IMG/VR virus record: IMGVR_UViG_3300010885_005461
Location: 1-45,919 of that record
From: a virus
Strand: one strand, 5' to 3'
Length of the DNA stretch: 45,919 bases
Positions 18,732-28,091 of this stretch are shown piece after piece. How positions within the stretch are numbered: position 1 is the first letter of the stretch; the number at the start of each line of letters is the position of its first letter. The notes below the pieces were generated by a model that saw only the letters and a program-made list of their open reading frames with translations, ran no database searches and had not been told where the DNA came from. The position numbers and the translations under genes are program-made.

Positions 18732-20416
18732 GATTCAATTCGTTCTTCTGGAGAATAATGATCAAATCTTTCATGCAAAATAGGACTTAATGCCAAAACA
18801 CCAGCTTTGATTTGACCATCTTTCTGCAATTGGAAAACATTGCTCATCCAAGTCTGCTCATATGGTTTATTCCATTTTGTATTTAAGAATACTTTACGAT
18901 TTCCTTTACGAGAAAACCAAAGAGGCCAATTGCAATAGTAAAATTCACCTTCAAAATACTTCAGGTCTTTATATCGTTTCTCGGATAATACTTCTACTTT
19001 TGGCAAATTTGAATCCGTACGTTCTTTGGGTAATTCTCTGTTCTCAGGAAAGTATTGATCTCTTATCGCTTGTGGTACATTATACCATGCCCACTGAATA
19101 CTGTTGTTACCATAAAATTCTGAAAATGAAAGCTTTAGATAATCATAGTTATTTTTATGTATGATTGTAAGTGATTTATAATACAAGTTATCAACATATC
19201 TATTATAGCCCGAAGAACATTTCTCGGTTGTTGAACTATGCAATGTCATATCATCTTCTAAGAAAATATAATATTCAGAATCACTCTCGTTAAAATGTTC
19301 TGCTATAAACTGTCTAGCACCACATATACCGATGTTGTTTTCTTTCTTGATATGTTCAAATCCATATTTTAAACATAACTCTTGATATGCGTTATATGTC
19401 GATCTATCGGTTGAATTATCAATGAGTATCTTACGAGCAAATCTTAGAAAATCTGGATCATTCACTTCATATGATTTTATCAATGCTTCAAATTGACTAG
19501 GACTATTAAATGTAAGTACATATAAAGAAGTTTTAATTTCTTCTATTGGCTTGTTTTTTTCCCAAGATATCAAGTTAGCATTTGATTGATCATACTTTTT
19601 AACCTTAGCTAACTCTTCAAAAAAAGGATAAACCAATCCATTATCTTCAAGTTCATAACGATATATTTCTTGCGGATATTTGTAGGACATAATTGTATGA
19701 ATATTTTCTTCTGTACCCATACATTCGGCATCTAATGTTTGTTCTAGCAAAGTATAATAGTTAGTATTAAATTTTCTTATCTTATTTTTATGACCACCAA
19801 AGAAACCGCCACGACAAACATATTTACTCTGGTCTACACCACAAAATTCTGAGAATTTTTTAGCATCAAAACCATGCACCTCATTTTGACTAATATATGG
19901 AAAAGATAGAAACAGCATGTTGTTATTGATTGACTTCATATAGTCTTCAACAGAAGATAGGTTTTTTAATGATTCAAGATTGACCGTATTGGTCAATCCG
20001 CCGTCGATCCAAAAATGATAGTCTGTATTAAATGGATTTACAACCACATTGTCATGTAACATGAAAAATTTAGACATAACGATTGGATTATAATACTCAA
20101 GCAAAGCCTGTGGCGAGTTTTCTAACCAAGAAGCTTTTTTATACCAAGATATATCAACTCTAATATTGTTTACTTTTTTAAAAAAAGGAAACTCTGTTCT
20201 AAAAGATGATATTTCTTTAGTTATGATCGTAGTATTATTATCTTTTCTTTTAGACTTCACAAAAGACTTCAACTCAGGCGGTACATAGATGCACATGTTA
20301 AAGTCTAATGATAATATATTTTCAAAGTTTTCTAGATAGTGGTCAAACGACCGCCCAAACTCAGCTAAGTCGCCACGTTTAATATCCCACAATCCTGTTA
20401 CAAGTGTAAAATTCAT
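18728..20416 (-). CDS. HtrL/WlaTC-like plus GT2-like fusion glycosyltransferase
   Basis: 562 residues in two parts. Residues 1-290 start NFTLVTGLWDIKRGDL, include FHFWIDGG-type DYHFWIDGGLTNTV and KYVCRGGFFGG, and match the WlaTC/HtrL putative glycosyltransferase family. Residues 300-560 form a GT-A domain: LYVLTFNSP, KILIDNSTD, a GICGARQFIAEHF segment and a DxD-type IFLEDDM. A two-domain enzyme could add two sugars in succession. It heads the glycan cassette at its downstream end. AT-rich codon use suggests acquisition. Acceptor and donor are unknown. Confidence 0.75.
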   Translation of the reverse strand: MNFTLVTGLWDIKRGDLAEFGRSFDHYLENFENILSLDFNMCIYVPPELKSFVKSKRKDNNTTIITKEISSFRTEFPFFKKVNNIRVDISWYKKASWLENSPQALLEYYNPIVMSKFFMLHDNVVVNPFNTDYHFWIDGGLTNTVNLESLKNLSSVEDYMKSINNNMLFLSFPYISQNEVHGFDAKKFSEFCGVDQSKYVCRGGFFGGHKNKIRKFNTNYYTLLEQTLDAECMGTEENIHTIMSYKYPQEIYRYELEDNGLVYPFFEELAKVKKYDQSNANLISWEKNKPIEEIKTSLYVLTFNSPSQFEALIKSYEVNDPDFLRFARKILIDNSTDRSTYNAYQELCLKYGFEHIKKENNIGICGARQFIAEHFNESDSEYYIFLEDDMTLHSSTTEKCSSGYNRYVDNLYYKSLTIIHKNNYDYLKLSFSEFYGNNSIQWAWYNVPQAIRDQYFPENRELPKERTDSNLPKVEVLSEKRYKDLKYFEGEFYYCNWPLWFSRKGNRKVFLNTKWNKPYEQTWMSNVFQLQKDGQIKAGVLALSPILHERFDHYSPEERIES

Positions 20417-20421
20417 TTCAC

Positions 20422-21129
20422 TTAAAGATTAAATTTCATTCTGAGACTGAAAGAAATACTCATTCGTATAAATTTCTCTTTGTGAACAGGAGCAACCATA
20501 TGCGTCAGATAGTTTGGAAAAATTACAAGATGACTCTTCTTTGGCTTAATACAAATCTCAGCACCATAATATGGATATCTCTTAACAAATGCAGGTATGA
20601 CTTGACGTTTTTGAGATGCAGCAGGATCAAACAATACTAAATCTCCAGATTCAGGAACAGATGAAGCTCTCATCTCAACATCACCATAATCTTCATCAGG
20701 ATAATAGTCTTCAAACGTTTCAGTTAATCCTGATGTTGGATAATATACGCCTGAAAGTACTGTTTCTCCAGTACCATGCATATGTGGAATATGATACCCG
20801 CCTGGAATATTCAATATGTTAGACCATAACATACCACACTCAAAAATATCATCATATGAACCATCATATTCAAATCCATATTTTGGCAATAATGAATATA
20901 GAGTTGTTTTGATATTCTCTCTAAGTAATGCAAAACTCTCGTACTTATCATCCATGTAAGATTCTGATTGCCATCCATTTATTGCTGATCTACCAGCAGG
21001 AATAGGATTCATATTCTGTTCAGATAATGAATCTCCAATAAGACTTTCATTCAGTTCTTTAGCATCTTCACCAAAGTTTGCAATACTGATTGGTACAGGA
21101 AATAATGCTAATGTTTTCAAATTTGACAT
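20422..21129 (-). CDS. 2-oxoglutarate/Fe(II) oxygenase-like protein
   Basis: 235 residues with the jelly-roll layout of the putative 2OG-Fe(II) oxygenases found in phages and marine bacteria: LWSNILNIPGGYHIPHMHGT (His116/118 as candidate iron ligands), SGVYYPTSG, SGDLVLFDPA, and LVIFPNYLTHMVAPVHK followed by RMSISFSLRM, where His (about 215) and Arg would bind iron and 2-oxoglutarate. It would hydroxylate an unknown substrate. In this cassette a sugar or capsid target is possible but inferred. Confidence 0.7.
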   Translation of the reverse strand: MSNLKTLALFPVPISIANFGEDAKELNESLIGDSLSEQNMNPIPAGRSAINGWQSESYMDDKYESFALLRENIKTTLYSLLPKYGFEYDGSYDDIFECGMLWSNILNIPGGYHIPHMHGTGETVLSGVYYPTSGLTETFEDYYPDEDYGDVEMRASSVPESGDLVLFDPAASQKRQVIPAFVKRYPYYGAEICIKPKKSHLVIFPNYLTHMVAPVHKEKFIRMSISFSLRMKFNL

Positions 21130-21138
21130 TATCTACCT

Positions 21139-21339
21139 CTACCTGTTGGCTTCACGTTTGGCCTTTGTCCTCGACCTTGCGGCTTTGGCGATTTCGACTT
21201 TACGGTCTTTTGTGGCATAATACCACTCGGTGATTTCGCTTTGCGTCCGGCCGCAGCCTCGGCAAGTTTTTTCTTCACCGTCTCTATATGGTCCTTCACT
21301 GTCATATTCACACACCTTTGTACAAATTGAATTGGTCAT
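21139..21339 (-). CDS. DUF1289-like Cys protein, 66 residues
   Basis: ATG 21339 overlaps the upstream stop (21336). The product reads CTKVCEYDSEGP, then CRGCGRTQSEITEWYYATKD and an Arg/Lys-rich tail, which fits the DUF1289 pattern C-x3-C ... C-x2-C-G-R-T-x2-E-I-x2-W. Such proteins probably bind a metal or Fe-S cluster. A second frame (21129-21311) of basic, low-complexity sequence overlaps it and ends TAATG at the next gene, so which frame is translated should be checked. Confidence 0.65.
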   Translation of the reverse strand: MTNSICTKVCEYDSEGPYRDGEEKTCRGCGRTQSEITEWYYATKDRKVEIAKAARSRTKAKREANR

Positions 21340-22205
21340 ATTTTATTTACAAGTTCTTCTATCGAATGAAATAATTGATCATGATTCTGATACTTCTCAA
21401 ATATATAGTTGCTTTTCTTTGGTATACCCACTGTAAAGCAATCAGATTCTTGATGTCCAAATGCATAGAAAGTTTTAGTAGGATCATTCAAATTTTCACC
21501 AGTCGAAACATGACAGAATGGTCCAGAGTTTCTACCAATCAGAAGACCGCAATATTTAGAGATATAAGAAATCTCATTCAGATCACATCTATCAGATTTG
21601 ATTATATCTCCTGTGTAGATAACATTTTCGGTACTTGTCGAAATCTTGTGAGTTGTGATAAATGTTTTATCTGGATTTTTCTGAGCAAGTGGATTAATAA
21701 TCCATTCCATTGATCCATTATATTCACACTGACCAGATAGTGCAGGTCCGTTACAGAACATAATCTTTGGCTTAATATCTGCATCTACATATGATCTGAC
21801 ATTCATTAAATCATATTTGGAATAATCCACATATGGTAGATAATTTTCTATTGGACCAAGTTTCATCTTCTTATTGAATGCAGTATTGATTTCTTCATAG
21901 ATATCAGCCCACATCTTCATATTGAAGTTAAGAGTGCATTCACCAGTATACTTATCAAAATATGAGCCGATCCATGTATTGATAAACAATATATCTGGGT
22001 CTTTAGGCCTAAAGATTTTAACCTTATCTGAAATACCTTCTAGGCGAACATGCTGTAATCCTAAATCTTCAATAACCCGTGGATCTTTATGATGAGCATA
22101 CATTACTTTTTCCTTACCGAGAGTTTTGATGACTTCACGGACAAAAGGCTTGCTATGAAATAAATCGCCGTTATGATAGAAGTTAAAGAAACAGACCTTT
22201 GTCAC
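21336..22205 (-). CDS. Glycosyltransferase-like, GT-B / heptosyltransferase-type fold
   Basis: 289 residues starting GTG 22205, which overlaps the upstream stop as GTGA. The N-terminal VCFFNFYHNGDLFHSKPF, the PDILFINTWIG strand and the C-terminal GLLIGRNSGPFCHVSTG (a GT9-like donor-site loop) suggest a GT-B enzyme related to ADP-heptose transferases. Substrate unknown. Lies in the glycan cassette, directly after the DUF4254-like gene. Moderate confidence because no catalytic residue is diagnostic. Confidence 0.6.
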   Translation of the reverse strand: MTKVCFFNFYHNGDLFHSKPFVREVIKTLGKEKVMYAHHKDPRVIEDLGLQHVRLEGISDKVKIFRPKDPDILFINTWIGSYFDKYTGECTLNFNMKMWADIYEEINTAFNKKMKLGPIENYLPYVDYSKYDLMNVRSYVDADIKPKIMFCNGPALSGQCEYNGSMEWIINPLAQKNPDKTFITTHKISTSTENVIYTGDIIKSDRCDLNEISYISKYCGLLIGRNSGPFCHVSTGENLNDPTKTFYAFGHQESDCFTVGIPKKSNYIFEKYQNHDQLFHSIEELVNKI

Positions 22206-22558
22206 GATACACCCTTGTATAACTTAACAGAATCTTCACGCAAAGATTTACCGTGTGTAATAGCATCGTCAATGATAGCATTCAATGCAGCTACAAGCTT
22301 TGGTCGCTTTACCTTGAAGCAGATATCAACCTTACGCTTTAGGTCAGCCAATTCTTCATCACTCTTTGTTTCTTGCATAGCATCTTCAAGATGCCATGTT
22401 CGGATATGGAGAATAGCCAGTTTCTCTAAGACTTCACCAATACTATCGGATGCAGCATAGTCTGGAGGATCAAGCGTCATAAGCTTTTGATCTAGTGTAT
22501 TGTAAACATGTTCACGGATTACAACATCAAGAATGGTGGCAAGGGTCTTATTATCCAT
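22202..22558 (-). CDS. Hypothetical helical protein in glycan cassette
   Basis: 118 residues, ATG 22558 overlapping the upstream stop as TAATG. Mostly helical (KTLATILDVVIREHVYNTLD, EVLEKLAILHIRTWHLEDAM, RPKLVAALNAIIDDAITHGK), faintly resembling the DUF4254-type helical proteins of polysaccharide loci. No enzyme motif. Position between the ColD-like and GT-B genes suggests an accessory role in glycan assembly, by context only. Confidence 0.65.
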   Translation of the reverse strand: MDNKTLATILDVVIREHVYNTLDQKLMTLDPPDYAASDSIGEVLEKLAILHIRTWHLEDAMQETKSDEELADLKRKVDICFKVKRPKLVAALNAIIDDAITHGKSLREDSVKLYKGVS

Positions 22559-23727
22559 TACAAACTCCTAATAATCTTTTCAAGTAAATCTAATTCTTTA
22601 TCAGCAACAAACTGGTTATTACCTATGTAGACACCATTTTCATGGAGAATATCAGCATATTGACACTTTACAGTATTGTAGTCTTTGAGATAGGGCTGAC
22701 GCAGAAGATTACCACCAACTACTGGACGGTATTCAATACCACATGCTCTTAGTTTAACAAGTAGCTTTTCTTTGATTTGAGGTGTCTTAGCGATCAGAGG
22801 GAAACAGAATGAACTATTACCTTCTTCGGCATAACCTTCACCGGGCACATAGAACTTATCTCTACCATAGATCATTAAAATGTTTATAAACTTGCGATAG
22901 TTTTTCTGTCTCTTCTCAATAAAGCCATCAAGTTTTGGCAACTGAGATAGACCAAGCACAGCACTAAGTTCAGTATTGCGGAAGTTATAACCAGCAGTAA
23001 CAAACAGGAATTGTGGATCAATCTCGGGATGTGCTGCTGCATAATCTTCAGGCACGATAGATACCCGAGACATACCATGCGAACGCTTCATACGCATAAG
23101 ATTGTATAGTTCAATACTATTAGTTGAAACCATACCGCCTTCGACCGTTGACATATGATGGCCAAAGTAGAATGAGAATGTTGATCCTGTTGTTTTAGAT
23201 CCGGCTTTGAATCCTAAAATATCTTTTGCGCCATGACTTTCACATACATCTTCGAGTAAGATGGCTTTTGGAAATAAACTTTTGATAGCGTATAGGTTAG
23301 CAGGCAGACCGAGAAGATGAGTTATAAAGACAATATCAATATTATGATTTTGTGATATCTGTGCGGCACTAGATATATCATAACTATAATCAGATAGATT
23401 GATATCACAGAACACTGGCTCCATACCAAGCTGTATCACAGGGTTGATATTGGTCACCCACGTACACGCAGGAACAAGCACCTTGATCTTCTTCTTTTTC
23501 TTGAAGTATAACTCTTTTACAGCATCTAGTAACAGGAAGTTAGCTGTACTTCCTGAAGTAACAAATAGTGAATATTTAACACCGAGCCACTTAGACCAAG
23601 CATTTTCAAATTCTTGAACCTTTGGTCCCTGAGTGAACTGCTTTGAGTTCATCACAAACTTGGCAAGATTCCAACGATCACTCAGCGTTAGAGTGTCTTT
23701 CATCAATGGCCATTTATACACGGTCAT
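22558..23727 (-). CDS. colD: ColD-like GDP-4-keto-6-deoxymannose 3-dehydratase
   Basis: 389 residues of the DegT/DnrJ/EryC1/StrS PLP-fold family: FVTSGSTANFLLLDAV, VLVPACTWVTNINPVIQLGM, LLEDVCESHGA and FSFYFGHHMSTVEGGM. At the position where aminotransferases of this family carry the PLP-anchoring Lys, this protein has His190/His191. A His there is the hallmark of ColD, which uses PLP/PMP to remove the 3-hydroxyl of GDP-4-keto-6-deoxy-D-mannose on the way to GDP-colitose, rather than transferring an amino group. Gmd and a GDP-fucose/colitose-synthase-like gene follow immediately. ATG 23727; stop overlaps the next start as TAATG. Specificity is inferred from the His and the neighbours. Confidence 0.75.
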   Translation of the reverse strand: MTVYKWPLMKDTLTLSDRWNLAKFVMNSKQFTQGPKVQEFENAWSKWLGVKYSLFVTSGSTANFLLLDAVKELYFKKKKKIKVLVPACTWVTNINPVIQLGMEPVFCDINLSDYSYDISSAAQISQNHNIDIVFITHLLGLPANLYAIKSLFPKAILLEDVCESHGAKDILGFKAGSKTTGSTFSFYFGHHMSTVEGGMVSTNSIELYNLMRMKRSHGMSRVSIVPEDYAAAHPEIDPQFLFVTAGYNFRNTELSAVLGLSQLPKLDGFIEKRQKNYRKFINILMIYGRDKFYVPGEGYAEEGNSSFCFPLIAKTPQIKEKLLVKLRACGIEYRPVVGGNLLRQPYLKDYNTVKCQYADILHENGVYIGNNQFVADKELDLLEKIIRSL

Positions 23728-24649
23728 AAGTACCTCTATTCTCCATAAACCAATTAATAGTGGTCTTTAGACCATCTTCAAGTGAGGTCTTAGCTTTCCA
23801 ACCAAGAGCATCCATCTTGCTAGTATCTAGGGCACGACGAGGAGTGCCATTTGGTTGTGCAGTGTCCCAGATGATTTCTCCTTTATATCCAACAAGAGAT
23901 GCGATCAGGTGAGCAAGTCCAAGAATTGTCACTTCACGATTTGGACCAATATTGATTGGCTTAGGATCATCATAGTTGTTCATAAGGAAAATTAGTCCGT
24001 CAGCCAAATCATCGGCAAAAAGAAATTCTCTCGTAGGCATGCCATCACCAAAGCATACTACACGGGATAACCCTTTTTCTTTTGCGTCGATAAATCTATT
24101 GATGAATGCAGGTATAACGTGACACTCATTCAATCTAAAGTTATCGAAAATGCCATAAAGATTATTTGGCATGACGGAAACAGTTTTCATACCATATTGC
24201 TCAGTATACTTCTGGCACATGGTAAGACCGGCAATCTTCGCTAGAGCATAACCAATGTTAGTCTCTTCTAGCGGGCCAGTCATCAAGTATTCTTCTTTGA
24301 TCGGCACAGGTGCATGTTTTGGATAGATACATGCTGTGCCTAAAAACATTAGCTTCTCGCAACCATAAGCTCTTGCAGCATCAATAACATTGGTCTGGAT
24401 CAGCAGATTGTCACGAATGAAATCTGCTGGAAAAGCTTTATTGAATCCAATACCGCCAACTTTTGCTGCGGCTAAAAACACATAATCTGGTTTTTCAGAA
24501 TAGAAAAACTCGCCGACATGGTGCTGACTTCTTAAATCAATATCTGAAGTAAGAATATTATTATAGCCTTGAGCCTGCAACTGTCTCACCAATGCAGTAC
24601 CAACAAGACCTTTATGACCTGCTATATAAATTCTACTATTACTGTCCAT
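23714..24649 (-). CDS. GDP-fucose synthase / GDP-colitose synthase-like epimerase-reductase
   Basis: 311-residue short-chain dehydrogenase of the GDP-4-keto-6-deoxymannose epimerase/reductase type: GHKGLVG at 11-17 for NADP(H), [31 protein letters not shown] with Thr105/Cys107, Tyr134 and Lys138 in [20 protein letters not shown] and His177. All catalytic residues of GDP-fucose synthase are present or conservatively replaced. ColC, the colitose synthase, is a close relative, and with the ColD-like neighbour the product could be GDP-colitose rather than GDP-fucose. Overlaps the gmd gene by 11 bp; coupled expression. Confidence 0.85.
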   Translation of the reverse strand: MDSNSRIYIAGHKGLVGTALVRQLQAQGYNNILTSDIDLRSQHHVGEFFYSEKPDYVFLAAAKVGGIGFNKAFPADFIRDNLLIQTNVIDAARAYGCEKLMFLGTACIYPKHAPVPIKEEYLMTGPLEETNIGYALAKIAGLTMCQKYTEQYGMKTVSVMPNNLYGIFDNFRLNECHVIPAFINRFIDAKEKGLSRVVCFGDGMPTREFLFADDLADGLIFLMNNYDDPKPINIGPNREVTILGLAHLIASLVGYKGEIIWDTAQPNGTPRRALDTSKMDALGWKAKTSLEDGLKTTINWFMENRGTYDRV

Positions 24650-25640
24650 TGATACACATATCCTCTACAAGCTTTTCAAATGTAAATTGTGGTCTCCAAC
24701 CAAGCTTCTTCTTTGCTTTTGATGGATCACCAAGAAGTGTTTCTACTTCGGCAGGTCGAAAGTATTTCTCATTCACACGAATACGAACCATATCATTCTG
24801 ATCAATACCAACTTCGTTTAAACCTTCGCCTTCCCATGTGATACGCATACCAAAGTATGGAGCAGCAGTCTCGACAAACTTCTTAACTGAATACTGTTCA
24901 CCGGTGGCAATCACATAATCATCTGGCTCTGGTTCTTGAAGCATTAACCACATAGCCTCAACAAAATCTTTAGCATGACCCCAATCTCTCTTTGCATTAA
25001 GATTACCAAGATCAACGCTTTGCTGATATCCCATACTGATACGAGATAGTGCTTGCACAATCTTTCTTGTCACGAATGTTTCACCACGGCGTGGAGATTC
25101 GTGATTGAATAGAATGCCTGATGAACAATGCATACCATATGCCTCACGGTAGTTCTTCACGATCCAATATCCATATAACTTTGCAACACCATATGGCGAT
25201 CTAGGATAGAAAGGAGTTGTTTCGGTCTGAGGCACTTGCTGCACAAGACCATAGAGTTCAGATGTAGATGCCTGATAGATACGAATATCTTTCTCCATAC
25301 CAAGAAGTCGAACAGCTTCGAGGACACGAAGAGTACCAAGAGCATCGACCTGACCAGTGTATTCCGGAATCTCAAACGATACCTTCACATGCGATTGTGC
25401 GCCAAGATTATAAATCTCTGTTGGCTTAATTTCTTGAATAAGGCGAATGAGTGAAGACCCATCAGTCAAATCACCATAATGGAGCTTTAGTCTAGGATAG
25501 ATATGATCGATACGATCTGTATTGATCGAAGAAGAACGACGGATAATACCGTGTACTTCATATCCCTTTTCAAGTAGTAACTCGGCCAGATATGAGCCGT
25601 CTTGCCCTGTAATACCAGTAATTAATGCCACAAATCTCAT
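24639..25640 (-). CDS. gmd: GDP-mannose 4,6-dehydratase
   Basis: 333 residues, full length for the family. NADP-binding [14 protein letters not shown] at 7-20, the Gmd hallmark [32 protein letters not shown], catalytic QASTSELYG, Tyr150/Lys154 in [10 protein letters not shown], and [16 protein letters not shown] for substrate binding. It converts GDP-mannose into GDP-4-keto-6-deoxymannose, the common precursor for GDP-fucose, GDP-colitose and perosamine. ATG 25640 overlaps the upstream stop by 4 bp. Phage-encoded Gmd enzymes are known. Confidence 0.95.
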   Translation of the reverse strand: MRFVALITGITGQDGSYLAELLLEKGYEVHGIIRRSSSINTDRIDHIYPRLKLHYGDLTDGSSLIRLIQEIKPTEIYNLGAQSHVKVSFEIPEYTGQVDALGTLRVLEAVRLLGMEKDIRIYQASTSELYGLVQQVPQTETTPFYPRSPYGVAKLYGYWIVKNYREAYGMHCSSGILFNHESPRRGETFVTRKIVQALSRISMGYQQSVDLGNLNAKRDWGHAKDFVEAMWLMLQEPEPDDYVIATGEQYSVKKFVETAAPYFGMRITWEGEGLNEVGIDQNDMVRIRVNEKYFRPAEVETLLGDPSKAKKKLGWRPQFTFEKLVEDMCINGQ

Positions 25641-26671
25641 AGAAAATCCTTCAAATTATCACAGTCACGTTGAATGTTTATTGCAGACGCACGAGGATAT
25701 GGATTAGCCTTGTTATAATCATTAATCAGAATGCGCTTACTATTATGTAGTCCCATGCATAGGTTAAAGTTATGAAAACCAAGAGACTTAATCATCTTAT
25801 CGGTAACTTCTATATACTCAGGATGACGAGCGGTCGTAAACCAAATCTGACAACCCTTGTCATGATACTCTCTAACCCTCTTTACATTTTCTTCAAGAGG
25901 AATAGCTGGATGATTATATGTGTAATCACCATAACGAGACTGAGCCTTGATTAAGGTTCCATCAATGTCGCAGAAAATGACAGGCATGTCATTATACTTG
26001 TGCCAATCATCTGCGGTGCCAACATCTACATAGTTTGTGACAGATACTTTCTTGAAGATTTCATCACTATACAACATATCTTGAATGATATGCGAAACAA
26101 AAAATTCTCCATTACGATGCTGTATCTTCTCATATGTTTCAAGATACTTATTCGCACTCTCAAACTTATATGCACCAACGCAGAAAGAATCAGAGACTAC
26201 AGCTTTTTCAATTATATTGGTGATGATATCTTGATCGTTATATCTCACGAAGCTCTTAGATGCAAGCCTATTCAACTGTTCATGATCAGCAATGTTGGAT
26301 ACACAAACATAGTTACCAGATACAGGAACATGATCAAAGAAAGAATCGCAGTCTTTTACAAGAATTTCAAAGTCATTATTTTTTATTTTCTTGATATCAT
26401 TGATAGCGATCTTGACAGTCTCGGCTGGACCATGAGTTGGCTTTGGCACGACAACGATAAACGCCTCAGGAAGTTCACCACGAACAAACTCTAGCGCATT
26501 ATACTTCTCAACGTGTTCCTGTAGAATGACAACGGTAATATCATACTTACCAATATAAGGTTCAACAGCCTTCACAAGCATCATCTTGTTATCATAGCCG
26601 AAGTGTAGATACTTAGGCTTTACATTTGGAAATCTGGTAGACAGACCAGCCGCTGGCACAATTACTTCCAT
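25637..26671 (-). CDS. Sugar nucleotidyltransferase fused to HAD phosphatase
   Basis: 344 residues. The N-terminal 220 residues are a nucleotidyltransferase: [20 protein letters not shown] (signature G-x-x-T-R-F and Lys), [14 protein letters not shown] with the DxD-like metal site, and [15 protein letters not shown]. The C-terminal part, from [20 protein letters not shown] onwards, is a HAD-type phosphatase (DIDGT nucleophile, FTTARH, and the [10 protein letters not shown] loop). Fusions like this occur in carbohydrate-activation pathways such as glycero-manno-heptose or N-acetylmuramate-type NDP-sugar synthesis. The substrate is unknown. It is translated next to the APH-like kinase, suggesting a kinase/phosphatase/nucleotidyltransferase trio. 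Confidence 0.75.
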   Translation of the reverse strand: MEVIVPAAGLSTRFPNVKPKYLHFGYDNKMMLVKAVEPYIGKYDITVVILQEHVEKYNALEFVRGELPEAFIVVVPKPTHGPAETVKIAINDIKKIKNNDFEILVKDCDSFFDHVPVSGNYVCVSNIADHEQLNRLASKSFVRYNDQDIITNIIEKAVVSDSFCVGAYKFESANKYLETYEKIQHRNGEFFVSHIIQDMLYSDEIFKKVSVTNYVDVGTADDWHKYNDMPVIFCDIDGTLIKAQSRYGDYTYNHPAIPLEENVKRVREYHDKGCQIWFTTARHPEYIEVTDKMIKSLGFHNFNLCMGLHNSKRILINDYNKANPYPRASAINIQRDCDNLKDFL

Positions 26672-27402
26672 AATCTATTAATCTCCTTCATAATGAAGTT
26701 GTATTCTAACGAATCTTTATCACAATGCAAATATACCCGAAGTAACATGAGTATCAATAGATAATCATTGTTTGCAATCGGAAACTTCTTCAAAACAGTT
26801 TCTTGGATATTCCACAACTTAACATCTAGCATAGCAGGATTGCGACGAAGGAACCATTTGCATTCTAAATCTTGTCTCAGTTTTGCAATATCAAATACCC
26901 AAGAATCATACTTTAGTGTAACAGCGTCAATGAAATAGAAACGACCACTAGTGCAATGAATGATATTCTCTAGTGTCATGTCACCATGATATACTGATTT
27001 AGGCAACATCTTAGGTAGCTTCTCAATCAACTGTTCCTTCGTAAAAGGAAACATACCATCTTCTATCCATGACAACATCTCATTATAGACGTTTGTATAG
27101 TCCTTGTCAACACTTTTTGATGCGAACATGGAAAGAGTGTTAATCAAAAACTCATTTAGGTCTTTGATTGGATTGTTAAGAAGATAGTTTCGCATATCGG
27201 TACCATGAATATACTCCATGTCCAAAATAGTGCCATCATAGTGATATATTTTAGGCACATCAACATATCCTAAAAGAGCAGATAGTCTTTCATAGTTGCG
27301 TTCGACGTTTTCTATCTTACGAACAAACATTCGATCATCCGTTTGCATTAGTGCGACAGTTGAGCCAGAATGTCCTGTGAGTTTCTTTAAGAGTTTTTCC
27401 AT
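26662..27402 (-). CDS. APH-like small-molecule kinase
   Basis: 246 residues with the aminoglycoside-phosphotransferase fold: an N-lobe glycine loop and lysine (TVALMQTDDRMFVRKIENVE), LDMEYIHGTDMRNYL hinge, the catalytic HGDMTLENII at about 139-148, and a FIDAVTLKYDSW metal-binding segment. In this setting it probably phosphorylates a sugar or choline-like precursor for the nucleotidyltransferase encoded next to it. The 10-bp overlap with that gene and 16-bp overlap with the gene upstream show a coupled cassette. Resistance to an antibiotic is unlikely given the context. Confidence 0.75.
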   Translation of the reverse strand: MEKLLKKLTGHSGSTVALMQTDDRMFVRKIENVERNYERLSALLGYVDVPKIYHYDGTILDMEYIHGTDMRNYLLNNPIKDLNEFLINTLSMFASKSVDKDYTNVYNEMLSWIEDGMFPFTKEQLIEKLPKMLPKSVYHGDMTLENIIHCTSGRFYFIDAVTLKYDSWVFDIAKLRQDLECKWFLRRNPAMLDVKLWNIQETVLKKFPIANNDYLLILMLLRVYLHCDKDSLEYNFIMKEINRLWK

Positions 27403-28091
27403 AGTTCCATATCATCCCGAATGAGAGAATGTGGAGTGCCGTTGTATGGGCCAGGCGGGAATGGATTCTTCATATCAACATATATCAAATTCTCACCAGT
27501 CAACCCATGACGATTAAGATTAGCACTCATCATATCTTCACCAATCATCGGCACACCACCTTCATAATAGAAGCGTAGATATAGATATGTAGACATGTAG
27601 TCCGTCATGATCCCGTTGCTACCAAAAGCAAATTGATCATTGCCGAAATCTCTCAAAGGTGTCATACGACAGTTTGGAATATAAAGTCTGTTTCTGTCCA
27701 GTTGCTCGAATGGGATCACTCCGTTGATAGCATAATCAAATCTTGTCTTCACGACCCAATCATATTTACCAACTTCCATTTCATATTCGGCCTTGAGAGT
27801 TAGCGACTTGAACATAGAATAGAACATGGAAACTGTTGCCGTCGGTGGCCAACCTTTAGCATTAGGAGTATTTGGAAATAGATGATCGAACACATCTTTC
27901 TCATAAGGATTTTCCACTTCATGTAGCTTTGGCTTGTACAAACTAATCACATCGTCTGTATTATATACCTTATTTTTCCATGTGTGAATGAAGATATCAC
28001 AATCATAATGATCCAGTAGATTGCGCTTCATATATTCGTAACCTTGCTTATATGCTCTATTCTGTCCAGAAATACAAACTGCAATCTTCAT
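27387..28091 (-). CDS. Putative glycosyltransferase, ISGQ family
   Basis: ATG 28091 overlaps the stop of the GT10 gene as ATGA and gives 234 residues; the longer frame has no ribosome site. The N-terminus KIAVCISGQNRAYKQGYEY is the start seen in a family of putative phage and capsule glycosyltransferases, followed by DCDIFIHTWKNK, a DWVVKTRFDYAING strand that carries candidate metal ligands, and GGVPMIGEDMMSANLNRHG. Donor unknown. Sits between the GT10 and kinase genes in the glycan cassette. Confidence 0.7.
   Translation of the reverse strand: MKIAVCISGQNRAYKQGYEYMKRNLLDHYDCDIFIHTWKNKVYNTDDVISLYKPKLHEVENPYEKDVFDHLFPNTPNAKGWPPTATVSMFYSMFKSLTLKAEYEMEVGKYDWVVKTRFDYAINGVIPFEQLDRNRLYIPNCRMTPLRDFGNDQFAFGSNGIMTDYMSTYLYLRFYYEGGVPMIGEDMMSANLNRHGLTGENLIYVDMKNPFPPGPYNGTPHSLIRDDMELWKNS

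Noticed and set aside
26000-26494. Plus-strand frame of 164 codons inside the nucleotidyltransferase-HAD gene
   Set aside because: Antisense to clear nucleotidyltransferase motifs; composition is hydrophobic noise.
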